Origin: Halobacteriovorax sp.
Lineage (GTDB): Bacteria; Bdellovibrionota; Bacteriovoracia; Bacteriovoracales; Bacteriovoracaceae
DNA: 64,000 bases
NCBI GenBank assembly: GCA_002720865.1
Contig: PBIO01000014.1
Span: forward strand, 620,001-684,000
Direction: 5' to 3'
Shown piece by piece: positions 42,723 to 49,233 of the stretch (the stretch's first letter is position 1; the number at the start of each line of letters is the position of its first letter). The position numbers and the translations under genes were made by a program. The notes below the pieces were generated by a model, which worked only from the letters and a program-made list of their open reading frames with translations, searched no databases and was not told where the DNA came from.

Positions 42723-43167
42723 TAAAAAGTAATCTCTCAATAACATTTTCTAAAATTGAATGTTTATTATCAATTTCTAATTTATTCTTATTTGAAAGCT
42801 CTTCCATTTTTTGAACTTCAGCTTCGATAGGAGCCAAATCAATATCTTTTAAGATTTCCTTTTCTAAATACTTAAAGGCTTCTTTTTCAGAATCACTATA
42901 ATCTCCCTCAAGATGCCCTATAGTTCGACAAAGATGAAGAAGAAAGGCCCGGTCAGGCTTATGTGTGATTGATGGTAAGAGCTCTTCAACTTTTGCGCCT
43001 TTAACAAGATCAAGTTCTAAAGTAGATTTTTGTGAGTTACTTAAAGGAAGGGAAGATAGTTTTTCTTTTGCCCAGGCTTGTTCTTCAATTGAGACTTTGC
43101 CGTCCACGTGAATAATAGAAAAGGCCGCACGCCACATATTAAATTTGCTTTCGCTTAGTTCACTCAT
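42709..43167 (-). CDS. TerB-like domain protein
   Basis: 152 residues, all-helical, cytosolic. FSIIHVDGKVSIEEQAWAKEKLSSLPLS and LCRTIGHLEGDYSDSEKEAFKYLEK form the two metal-binding-like D-x-x-x-x-x-E repeats of the TerB/DjlA fold. TerB-like modules occur in stress and membrane-associated systems. No other ter gene is nearby, so tellurite resistance is not implied. Confidence 0.75.
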   Translation of the reverse strand: MSELSESKFNMWRAAFSIIHVDGKVSIEEQAWAKEKLSSLPLSNSQKSTLELDLVKGAKVEELLPSITHKPDRAFLLHLCRTIGHLEGDYSDSEKEAFKYLEKEILKDIDLAPIEAEVQKMEELSNKNKLEIDNKHSILENVIERLLFTIGL

Positions 43168-43200
43168 TCCTAGTCCTCTTTTGTTTGGGACTATTATACC

Positions 43201-43638
43201 TTACTTACAGATAAATGGTGATTTTACTGAGTAGCTTGGAGTGCAGTAATCCTTCCAAACGCCATCCTCATAAGTAGAGAAGGCAAAAAACCAACGAACT
43301 TGCTCAGTTCCTTTAAGCTCGATTTCATCAGGCATAGCAGCTGGTTGAAACCCATCTATCTCATAACACCAACCATAGGCCCGCATTTTTGTATCACTTA
43401 AGACTTCAATTGCTTCCATTCCAACTGGTGACCCTAGAATAGAGTTTATTCCCCCTTCAGAACCGATGTACTCAGTCTTAGATTCCTCTAGAGCTGAAAT
43501 GGTTAGAGCACCTGCCGTAATTCCAGCACCGGTGTTTTCACCGACTAAAAAAGGTTTCTCCTCGCACGGACCTTGGAAATATACTTCGCCGGCAAAAGAG
43601 GAAAGGGAGATTAAAGCTGAGATGAGAAGTGTTTTCAT
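43201..43638 (-). CDS. Secreted DUF4430-like protein
   Basis: 145 residues with a short signal peptide (MKTLLISALISLSSFAG). Four cysteines remain (Cys25, Cys91, Cys132, Cys144), likely forming disulfides. The central MRAYGWCYEIDGFQPAAMPDEIEL and EQVRWFFAFSTYEDG match the shape of DUF4430 domains (GWCYxVNG, then W-x-Y/F), which relate to the cobalamin-binding C-terminus of transcobalamin. Ligand binding is not shown. It is probably periplasmic. Confidence 0.55.
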   Translation of the reverse strand: MKTLLISALISLSSFAGEVYFQGPCEEKPFLVGENTGAGITAGALTISALEESKTEYIGSEGGINSILGSPVGMEAIEVLSDTKMRAYGWCYEIDGFQPAAMPDEIELKGTEQVRWFFAFSTYEDGVWKDYCTPSYSVKSPFICK

Positions 43639-43788
43639 AAATGAACTTTTAGGACAGGAGAGTCAGAATGTCATTGCAATCTGATACCAGTGTCTATGGG
43701 GTCCCGCGTCTAGTTATTGAAAACTCGCTAAAATACATGGCTTTTAAATTGCAACTTAAACCCCATTCAATTTATCTGAGGGGCAAAA

Positions 43789-44397
43789 ATGAAACTTTTA
43801 ACTGTAATTCTATTTTTATTATCAACCACAGCTTCTGCTGACCTAATCACTCAAAGTGAAAAATTAACCAGAACCATCGATCAAAATCTTAGCCGATTAA
43901 ACGATACTAAAAAGCAAAGACTGCGAGGTCTTATAAAAGAGGCCATCGCTGTGGCCAGTAGTTCAACGGGAACACCTTCCTCTTGTTACGAGCAGGCCTA
44001 TAGAGAGTTTTATAATCAAACTCAAGCACAGGAGCTATGCTCAGGGGGCGGAACAGTTGAGACAGTGGCCTGCTATAAAAAAATGTATAGCGAGGTTTAT
44101 AATAAAGACCTAGCGATCCGACTCTGTAAACGCGGAGGAACTGTAGGTACCTATAACTGTTATAAAGCCACGTATTCAGATGTTTACAATAAAGACTTTG
44201 CCGTTTCCCTTTGTGAAAACAGAGGAAATGATGAAACTTTTCAGTGTTATAAAAAAATGTACTCAAATGTTTATAATAAAGAACAAGCAAAAACTCTTTG
44301 TATGAACGGTGGAACTCTTCAAACTTATTCATGTTATGAGAATATGTATTCTCAAACTTATAATAGAGACCGTTCCATTCAAACATGTAAAAACTAG
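43789..44397 (+). CDS. Secreted protein of 29-residue cysteine repeats
   Basis: 202 residues: signal peptide (1-17), a helical stretch (20-58), then repeats of exactly 29 residues starting at Cys66, 95, 124, 153 and a partial one at 182. The consensus is CYxxxYSxVYNKxxAxxLCxxGGTxxTYx, with cysteines at repeat positions 1 and 19, so intra- or inter-repeat disulfides are likely outside the cytoplasm. I know no named family for it. The regular unit suggests a solenoid or helical-hairpin array, perhaps for binding. It has its own terminator. Confidence 0.75.
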   Translation: MKLLTVILFLLSTTASADLITQSEKLTRTIDQNLSRLNDTKKQRLRGLIKEAIAVASSSTGTPSSCYEQAYREFYNQTQAQELCSGGGTVETVACYKKMYSEVYNKDLAIRLCKRGGTVGTYNCYKATYSDVYNKDFAVSLCENRGNDETFQCYKKMYSNVYNKEQAKTLCMNGGTLQTYSCYENMYSQTYNRDRSIQTCKN

Positions 44398-44403
44398 TTT
44401 ACC

Positions 44404-44428
44404 TGGGGCCGCCTAGGCCCCACTTTTT
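44404..44428 (+). terminator. Rho-independent terminator of the cysteine-repeat gene
   Basis: TGGGGCC (44404-44410) pairs with GGCCCCA (44416-44422) around a 5-nt loop and is followed by CTTTTT. It lies 7 nt after the stop codon. Confidence 0.9.
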
Positions 44429-44570
44429 CCTTACAAAATCCAAACTTTCTTTCATCTCATTACAATCGTGCCTAAATGACAATGTTTAAAGACCTAGCGG
44501 TTGTCTCCCTTTTAATAAGCCTTTAATTATAAGAAAAGGATCAAATACTTTGGTCCTTGGGGAGAGAGAG

Positions 44571-45179
44571 ATGAAAAATATATTGAATGCCTTTAGCATA
44601 GTGATGCTTCTTTTCTTAGTTTCCTGTGATCCCGATGATCTACCAGGAGGAGAAAATATTGACTTCACCTTGGGTCAACCTGAGATTGCCGGAACTGGCT
44701 GCCAGGACACCACCATCCGAGTAAGCGACGATGGAAAATCCGTAGAAATCGATACTGAGTCCTTAACGGTCAAGGCCGGAAGTACTTTTAAATCTCTTGC
44801 CCGAATCAATTGCTTAGCAGCGGTGCCCATCTCAATTCCTTCAAACTATCAAGTGGCGGTTTTACCGGCCACCTTTAAAGGCAAGCATCTTCTTCAGGAA
44901 GGAGCCTCCTTAAAAGTAAGCTCTGAAACTTTTCTTGCAGGTCAAAAAGGACAGCAAGCTGAAACTCAAATCCTAGGAAAGGAGAAGGGAACCTTTAAAT
45001 TAGGAACAGATGAATATAACAATGCTTCAGTAAGTAAGTGCGGTGAAGATAGCATCCTTAGGCTAAACCTTAGACTCTTCTTAAAATCAAAAAACAAAGA
45101 AGCGGCTTCGGCGGGAAAAATCACAGGTCTAGCAGAGGGTGAGAAGTCTATCTTTAAACTGAAGTTCATTAAGTGTTAA
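44571..45179 (+). CDS. Lipoprotein of unknown function
   Basis: Not recognised. 202 residues from the ATG at 44571 (GGGGAG upstream). The lipobox is FLVSC (Cys19), followed by DPDD, which might favour a particular sorting. The mature part is beta-rich with three further cysteines in the first half and a fourth in the last third (CQDT, NCLA, SKCGED), plus one at the terminal KC. Segments such as GQPEIAGTGCQDTTIRVSD suggest a small extracytoplasmic sandwich domain. It is flanked by terminators, so it is monocistronic. Confidence 0.65.
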   Translation: MKNILNAFSIVMLLFLVSCDPDDLPGGENIDFTLGQPEIAGTGCQDTTIRVSDDGKSVEIDTESLTVKAGSTFKSLARINCLAAVPISIPSNYQVAVLPATFKGKHLLQEGASLKVSSETFLAGQKGQQAETQILGKEKGTFKLGTDEYNNASVSKCGEDSILRLNLRLFLKSKNKEAASAGKITGLAEGEKSIFKLKFIKC

Positions 45180-45205
45180 AAAAATAACGACAACTAGGGG
45201 AGAGA

Positions 45206-45234
45206 GAGGGCCAGGTTACTGGTCCTCTTATTTT
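45206..45234 (+). terminator. Rho-independent terminator of the lipoprotein gene
   Basis: GAGGGCCAG (45206-45214) pairs with CTGGTCCTC (45219-45227), one G-U, with loop GTTA. TTATTTT follows. Its tail overlaps the stop codon of the convergent hemolysin-III gene. Confidence 0.8.
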
Positions 45235-45872
45235 GGGAAGGCCACAACAATGGCAAGATAATGCATTGTGGTTCCGCCCATAACAAAAAGATGCCAAACC
45301 ATATGCGTATAGCGAATTCTCTTCATCATATAAAAAACTGAACCCACCGTATAAGAAAGACCACCAAATAGAATATAGTCCACTGATTTTTGAGGTAATA
45401 CTTCCTTTAAGTCAGACCACATAAAAAGAGCTGACCAGCCCATGGCCAAATATATAAAAAGAGAAAGTTTTCTTCGCTCCTTTTTTCCAAACAATTTAAA
45501 AAGAACTCCTCCTAAAGCATAAAGCCAGAAGAATGCGCAAAACCAAATACTTTTTGGAGTCGCGATATTAAACATCAAAAACGGAGTAAAGGTTCCTGCG
45601 ATCAAAATAAAGATGGCCATATGATCACATTTTTTTAGCATCAGCTTTCGCGTCTCATTCTTTTCTAAATGATAATAAGTCGAACTTAGGTACATTAAAA
45701 AAAGTGACAGCCCAAAGGCCCCATAACTTAAAACTGCTTTGGCCCCAAAAGGATAAGCGCTCCAAACCAAATCAAAAATCACATAAAGAGCAAAGAGAAC
45801 TCCAAAAAAATGCGTAAGGGCATTGGCTTTCTCTTCTGCCTCAGAATACTGAAATACTTTTTTGCTGGTCAT
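45228..45872 (-). CDS. Hemolysin III family (PAQR-like) membrane protein
   Basis: 214 residues with seven hydrophobic segments. Family motifs include EEKANALTHFFGVLFAL, SSTYYHLEK (Ser/His near helix 2), CDHMAIFILIAGTFTPF and RYTHMVWHLFVMGGTTMHY, whose histidines form the metal-site pattern of PAQR/YqfA proteins. Despite the name, haemolysis is not the general function; a membrane hydrolase or stress role is assumed. It is divergent from the accessory region. Confidence 0.9.
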   Translation of the reverse strand: MTSKKVFQYSEAEEKANALTHFFGVLFALYVIFDLVWSAYPFGAKAVLSYGAFGLSLFLMYLSSTYYHLEKNETRKLMLKKCDHMAIFILIAGTFTPFLMFNIATPKSIWFCAFFWLYALGGVLFKLFGKKERRKLSLFIYLAMGWSALFMWSDLKEVLPQKSVDYILFGGLSYTVGSVFYMMKRIRYTHMVWHLFVMGGTTMHYLAIVVAFPK

Positions 45873-45904
45873 GAATCCATTCTAATGGAATTGAAGAGAA
45901 GCTG

Positions 45905-45952
45905 TTGTAAAATATATGTCATGCGCACTAGGCCATAAACCTTGACACTTAT
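45905..45952 (+). repeat. 48-bp direct repeat, left copy
   Basis: It begins TTGTAAAATATATGTCATGC and ends AACCTTGACACTTAT. It matches 47987-48034 at 46 of 48 positions with no gaps. The two copies bracket the HigBA-metallopeptidase-lipoprotein genes. The repeat contains a TTGACA box. Confidence 0.95.
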
Positions 45953-46110
45953 GACCCCGAGTTCAATTTTTCTTGAATCTAATTGAGATTTTTATTCAAA
46001 ATTCAGTTAATTTAGTGCGAAATTCGACTATTCTGGAAAGAATATAATGACCCCCCTAAGTTTTCAGAAATATTTCTAAAACCTTTAACTTAAGTTGTTG
46101 AATACGCGAA

Positions 46111-46124
46111 AAGTAACCACGTAC
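46111..46124 (+). repeat. AAGTAACCACGTAC motif, copy 1
   Basis: The same 14 bases occur at 49144-49157, and the variant AAGTAACCAGGTA ends both 151-bp repeats (49067-49079 and 49923-49935). Both exact copies are preceded by CGCGAWA (W is A or T). Possibly a REP-like or recombination element. Confidence 0.65.
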
Positions 46125-46142
46125 CAGAAATTATCGATACTT

Positions 46143-46169
46143 GATAATATTATCGGGGTGTGATAATAT
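46143..46169 (+). promoter_or_regulatory. HigBA operator
   Basis: GATAATATTATC (46143-46154) is a perfect 12-bp palindrome, followed by a half-site GATAATAT (46162-46169) just before the toxin ATG. A further TTATCGATA lies at 46131-46139. Antitoxin autorepression at such sites is typical of TA modules. Confidence 0.6.
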
Positions 46170-46174
46170 GGGGT

Positions 46175-46465
46175 ATGATCAAGAGCTTTGGAAACCAGCT
46201 TGCTGAAGACTTATTTAACGATAAAAAGAAAACCAAAGCTTTAAGAAAGTTTCCTCCCGAGTTGCTAAGGGTCGCAAGAAGAAAGATTCTTTATTTGTAT
46301 GATGCGGCAATTTTGCAAGACTTAAAAGTCCCACCCGGAAATAGGTTAGAGGCCTTGAAAGGTGATTTGGAAGGATATTACTCGATAAGAATTAATGACC
46401 AATGGAGAGTTATTTTCAAGTGGGATAATGGAGCTTCAGATGTTCAGGTTTTGGACTATCATTAA
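46175..46465 (+). CDS. higB: HigB-family toxin (RelE-like mRNA interferase)
   Basis: 96 residues from the ATG at 46175; a GTG at 46160 would add five. Family pattern: MIKSFGNQLAEDLF at the start, LPRKARRKI-like KFPPELLRVARRKILYLYDAA, DLKVPPGNRLEALKGDLEGYYSIRINDQWRVIFKW and the terminal VQVLDYH. It cleaves mRNA on the ribosome when freed from HigA. The toxin precedes the antitoxin by 14 nt, the order typical of higBA and opposite to most TA pairs. Confidence 0.95.
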   Translation: MIKSFGNQLAEDLFNDKKKTKALRKFPPELLRVARRKILYLYDAAILQDLKVPPGNRLEALKGDLEGYYSIRINDQWRVIFKWDNGASDVQVLDYH

Positions 46466-46479
46466 GAATAGAGGTTTTT

Positions 46480-46755
46480 ATGAAGAAACAAAAAACACCG
46501 GTTAATCCTTTTCATCCAGGGGAGATGCTTTTGGAAGAATTCATTGAGCCTAATGGTTGGACTCAGGCTTATGTTGCTGAACAGCTTGGCTGGACTAAAG
46601 CTAAGTTAAATGAGCTGATTAAGGGAAAGAGGGGAATAACAGCAGACTCTGCATTAGACCTATCTGACCTTTTAGGGACTAGTCCTAAATTATGGATGAA
46701 TCTTCAGTCCACATTTGATTTGGAGCAAGCTCGGAAAAAGAGAGAGGCAGCATAA
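46480..46755 (+). CDS. higA: HigA-family antitoxin
   Basis: 91 residues. NPFHPGEMLLEEFIEPNGWTQAYVAEQLGWTKAKLNELIKGKRGITADSAL is the Xre-type HTH of HigA, including the standard HPGE start. It neutralises HigB and, with it, represses the operon. The ORF ends 4 nt before the next gene, so the downstream peptidase-lipoprotein pair is likely on the same transcript. Confidence 0.95.
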   Translation: MKKQKTPVNPFHPGEMLLEEFIEPNGWTQAYVAEQLGWTKAKLNELIKGKRGITADSALDLSDLLGTSPKLWMNLQSTFDLEQARKKREAA

Positions 46756-46759
46756 AATA

Positions 46760-47494
46760 ATGTCAGAATGGAGTGCAATAATAAATTCAAAACTTGTTGT
46801 ACTCTCTGTATTCGTTCTATTGTTTATAGGAGCTAAAGCATTTAGCTGCGAGCCTGATGAAATTTTTGTAAGATCACATCGAGTTAAGTCTCACACAAAA
46901 AAAGATGGCACTCTGATTAGAGAATATTTAAGGAAAGGTCATTGCCGAGAGATTCGAAGTCATAACTATTTCAGTAATAATCGAAAACAGAAATTTAAAA
47001 ATGTAAGAACTAATTTAAAAAAGTGGAAAACTCACGAAATTAAGATAGTAAAAGAGGTAATGGAAACATTACCCAAGTGGTTAAAAAGATATAAATTAAA
47101 CGAAATCTTAAGAGCTGATGATTTTAATGGGGTAAAACTTAACCCTGCTGCAACAATTCCCCAGAGTAAGACATTGATAGTCTTTAATAATTTTTTTGAA
47201 AGGACAAACAAGAGAGACGTTTTGATTCATGAGCTTTCTCATATCGCCGTGTATGATTTTGAGCCTTTAAAGCTTGAAGAGTTTTTTATTAGCTCAGGTT
47301 GGAAGTACAATAAAAATAAGAAACTAAAATCACCAGTCAATCCTCTATTGAAAGATTCCATAGTTTCTCCAAGTGAAGACTTTGCGAACCATGTTCAAAT
47401 TTATTACTCAAATCCAAGTTTGCTCAAGAAGCATAATTTTAAGTCATACCTACTTTTGAAAAAGATGATCTCAAAAAAGGAAAATAGAAAATGA
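46760..47494 (+). CDS. Exported putative HExxH metallopeptidase, TA-linked
   Basis: 244 residues from the ATG at 46760. One N-terminal hydrophobic segment (~9-27) ends in AFSCEP, a signal peptide or anchor. A basic middle region is followed by DVLIHELSHIAVYDF, an HExxH zinc motif. SEDFANHVQIYYSNP about 50 residues later may give the third ligand (Glu), as in some gluzincins. I cannot place it in a named family. It starts 4 nt after higA and overlaps the lipoprotein gene by 4 nt (ATGA). The codon use is strongly AT-biased, as expected for transferred DNA. Confidence 0.7.
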   Translation: MSEWSAIINSKLVVLSVFVLLFIGAKAFSCEPDEIFVRSHRVKSHTKKDGTLIREYLRKGHCREIRSHNYFSNNRKQKFKNVRTNLKKWKTHEIKIVKEVMETLPKWLKRYKLNEILRADDFNGVKLNPAATIPQSKTLIVFNNFFERTNKRDVLIHELSHIAVYDFEPLKLEEFFISSGWKYNKNKKLKSPVNPLLKDSIVSPSEDFANHVQIYYSNPSLLKKHNFKSYLLLKKMISKKENRK

Positions 47495-47964
47495 AATCTG
47501 TAGTTATATTACTTTTTTTTGTTTTTGGTTGCTCAAAAGTTGAGCTGAATTACAGCAAAGACCACTTTTCTCCGATTTTGAGAGTTATGCAGAGTAAAGA
47601 CTTAGTAGAACTCAATAAGGTCTTTGGAAAACCTGATAAGAAAAGAATCGAAAATGAAAATAAAAGGAATGAAAAAATATACAGTTATAATTCTTCCAAA
47701 AGCTTTGGATCAATAACTGCATATGTAGATGAAAACAGTCAAAAGGTATTAAGAATGACTTTTTTCTTCTGGGCCGATTTTGATAATTATGAATATCTAA
47801 AAAATCGATTTAAAGGCTATAAGTGGATAGAGACAAAAGAAGTCGATAATAATAACCATGTTGTTACAGACAATCGCTTAGTTGAAATTCCTGAGCTGAA
47901 AATATTTTTTCACTACGATAATAATTCTCCAAAAAGAAAAGTAATGTGGATCGTTTTCGATTAA
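47491..47964 (+). CDS. Lipoprotein of unknown function in the HigBA cassette
   Basis: Not recognised. 157 residues with a lipoprotein signal (MKSVVILLFFVFGCSK, Cys14). The mature part starts with a helical LRVMQSKDLVELNKVFGKPDKKR, vaguely like a BamE/SmpA-type opening, then beta-strands with many aromatic residues (FFFWADFDNYEYL). The start is coupled to the upstream HExxH gene by an ATGA overlap, suggesting a joint envelope function. It ends 22 nt before the right 48-bp repeat. Confidence 0.65.
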   Translation: MKSVVILLFFVFGCSKVELNYSKDHFSPILRVMQSKDLVELNKVFGKPDKKRIENENKRNEKIYSYNSSKSFGSITAYVDENSQKVLRMTFFFWADFDNYEYLKNRFKGYKWIETKEVDNNNHVVTDNRLVEIPELKIFFHYDNNSPKRKVMWIVFD

Positions 47965-47986
47965 TCTTTCACAGAACAAATCTCTC

Positions 47987-48034
47987 TTGTAAAATATATG
48001 TCATGCGCACCAGGCTATAAACCTTGACACTTAT
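47987..48034 (+). repeat. 48-bp direct repeat, right copy
   Basis: Matches 45905-45952 at 46 of 48 positions. It contains TTGACA 30 nt before the start codon of the small membrane ORF at 48058, so this copy is probably part of that gene's promoter. Confidence 0.95.
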
Positions 48035-48057
48035 AAAAGAGCCCCCATCTTAGGTTT

Positions 48058-48306
48058 ATGAAAGAAGAACTGAACAATATATTTCTTGGAGCCCTACTAT
48101 TTGCCCTGACGGCTTTGGCCCTTATGGGGGTAAATCTAGGCATTGAGCAACTTCAGTTCATGTTTATTGCGTTTTCGGGCCTACTTACTTTGGCCCTTAT
48201 CTCTAAATCAAAGTCGGAATCAAAAAGACTTATTTTCTCTCCAGTCTTTAGACCGGTTCCAGCAAGATCACAAACTAAACGAAGAATAGATCCACTCCTG
48301 AATTAA
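48058..48306 (+). CDS. Small two-helix membrane protein, candidate arrest-type regulator of the YidC paralogue
   Basis: 82 residues: two hydrophobic helices (~9-27 and ~33-49) and a basic 33-residue tail ending RLIFSPVFRPVPARSQ plus nine more residues. It belongs to no family I recognise. It lies 58 nt before a YidC-like gene, and a hairpin hiding that gene's ribosome site begins 2 nt after its stop. MifM in Bacillus and VemP in Vibrio are small exported/inserted proteins in the same position that stall ribosomes to induce YidC2 or SecDF2. Tail length from helix 2 is about one ribosome exit tunnel. The role is inferred from architecture only. Confidence 0.7.
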   Translation: MKEELNNIFLGALLFALTALALMGVNLGIEQLQFMFIAFSGLLTLALISKSKSESKRLIFSPVFRPVPARSQTKRRIDPLLN

Positions 48307-48308
48307 AC

Positions 48309-48360
48309 AATCCTTAAATTTTAAAAAGAACTAACGTTAATTTTTTAAATTATAAGGATT
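48309..48360 (+). promoter_or_regulatory. Hairpin sequestering the Shine-Dalgarno of the YidC-like gene
   Basis: Arms 48309-48328 and 48341-48360 pair at 18 of 20 positions (one G-U) around a 12-nt loop. TCCTT (48311-48315) pairs fully with AAGGA (48354-48358), the ribosome site 6 nt before the ATG at 48365. The left arm begins 2 nt after the stop of the upstream ORF, so a ribosome stalled or terminating there would open it. Confidence 0.75.
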
Positions 48361-48364
48361 TTGT

Positions 48365-48952
48365 ATGGAAAACTTACTCTTATCAGCTATTGAAACTTTT
48401 AATACTTTTTTTGGGAACTATGGTCTTTCAATCATCGCGATTACCCTTGTTATAAAATTTGTCACCTTACCACTGATGATTATCTCAGCTAAGAGCTCTA
48501 AAAAAATGGATCAAGTGAATAAAAAACTTAAGACCTATGAAAATTTAGAACCAGCCGAGCTGGCCCAAAAAAGAATCGAGCTCTTTAAAGAACATCAAAT
48601 CAATCCGCTCGCATCAATACTTCCGCTTCTAATCCAAGCCCCCATTTATTTTTTCTTATTCTCGGTCCTAAGTGGAAACTCATTCCATGGAAGCTTTATC
48701 TGGATTACAAACCTTGGGGCCTCTGACCCCTTTTTTATCCTACCCATTCTGGCCTGCCTTAGCTTTGCCATTCCCATGTTTCTAAAAAAGCAAAATGAAA
48801 TCCCCCAAACCATGAAGAAGCTTCAGTACATCCTTCCCGTCATAAGCTTTCTCTTCCTCTACAAAATGAAGGCCGCCGTCCTGCTCTACATCGCAACCAG
48901 CTCAATAATGTCTTCAATCACAACTTGGGGAATCGACCGCTTTTCATCTTAA
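48365..48952 (+). CDS. YidC/Oxa1-family membrane insertase, short paralogue
   Basis: 195 residues with about five hydrophobic segments and no large periplasmic domain; the main Gram-negative YidC is ~540. The family core is visible: NYGLSIIAITLVIKFVTLPLMI, the coiled loop KSSKKMDQVNKKLKTYE and LFKEHQINPLASILPLLIQAPIYFFLFSVL. An arginine in helix 1, needed in Bacillus YidC, is not seen; a Lys (VIKF) stands nearby. It likely inserts a subset of membrane proteins or acts as a backup insertase. Its 3' end is duplicated at 49785-49935. Confidence 0.85.
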   Translation: MENLLLSAIETFNTFFGNYGLSIIAITLVIKFVTLPLMIISAKSSKKMDQVNKKLKTYENLEPAELAQKRIELFKEHQINPLASILPLLIQAPIYFFLFSVLSGNSFHGSFIWITNLGASDPFFILPILACLSFAIPMFLKKQNEIPQTMKKLQYILPVISFLFLYKMKAAVLLYIATSSIMSSITTWGIDRFSS

Positions 48953-49079
48953 AAATATTTAAATTTTCTGGCGTAGTTCTCTTTCCTGCAAAGAGAGTAA
49001 ATTTTAACGTGAGACACGGATAACTCAATCAGTTTTGCTTTCTTGAAACAACATTTTCATTTCTACAAGTAACCAGGTA
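48929..49079 (+). repeat. 151-bp direct repeat, copy A (overlaps the yidC-like 3' end)
   Basis: It begins GGAATCGACCGCTTTTCATC, the last codons of the YidC-like gene, and ends at AAGTAACCAGGTA. By eye it differs from copy B at about 9 of 151 positions, without gaps. The non-coding part contains a hairpin-like CTCTTTCCTGCAAAGAGAG. Confidence 0.95.
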
Positions 49080-49143
49080 CCTAATGAGGTCCGCAGCGGA
49101 CTGCATTTATGAAATTGAGCAAGTAAGCAGTTGATTCCGCGAT

Positions 49144-49157
49144 AAGTAACCACGTAC
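49144..49157 (+). repeat. AAGTAACCACGTAC motif, copy 2
   Basis: Identical to 46111-46124 and preceded by CGCGATA. It lies 65 nt inside the left edge of the segment bounded by the 151-bp repeats. A perfect GTCCGC-A-GCGGAC palindrome lies ~45 nt upstream. Confidence 0.65.
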
Positions 49158-49167
49158 TAATCAAAAG

Positions 49168-49212
49168 TTGAGTAACTGTATAGGGAGTTTTTGCCTTCCC
49201 TAAATTACTCAA
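49168..49212 (+). promoter_or_regulatory. Two-part stem-loop before the barrel-like gene
   Basis: The outer stem TTGAGTAA/TTACTCAA (8 bp) and inner stem TAGGGA/TCCCTA (6 bp) stack with short bulges. TATAAT follows at 49222-49227, 6 nt before the GTG start of the next gene. The stem could terminate or insulate upstream transcription. Confidence 0.5.
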
Positions 49213-49233
49213 TAAACTTGTTATAATTAGCTG

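Larger units (their letters stand above)
45953..46174 (+). other. Intergenic region at the left end of the HigBA cassette
   Basis: A 222-bp AT-rich stretch without an ORF. It contains the motif AAGTAACCACGTAC at 46111-46124, which recurs at the other inserted segment, and the HigBA operator next to the toxin gene. Nothing else is recognised. Confidence 0.5.

Noticed and set aside
42709-43167. Tellurite resistance operon
   Set aside because: Only a TerB-like fold is present, with no TerC, TerD or TerZ gene nearby.
43931-44386. A long antisense ORF (151 codons) across the cysteine-repeat gene
   Set aside because: It mirrors the 87-nt repeat on the other strand, has no ribosome site or family, and the plus-strand gene has a signal peptide and terminator.
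45905-48034. Insertion sequence flanked by target duplications
   Set aside because: No transposase ORF, and 48-bp repeats are far longer than the 2-14 bp target duplications of insertion sequences.
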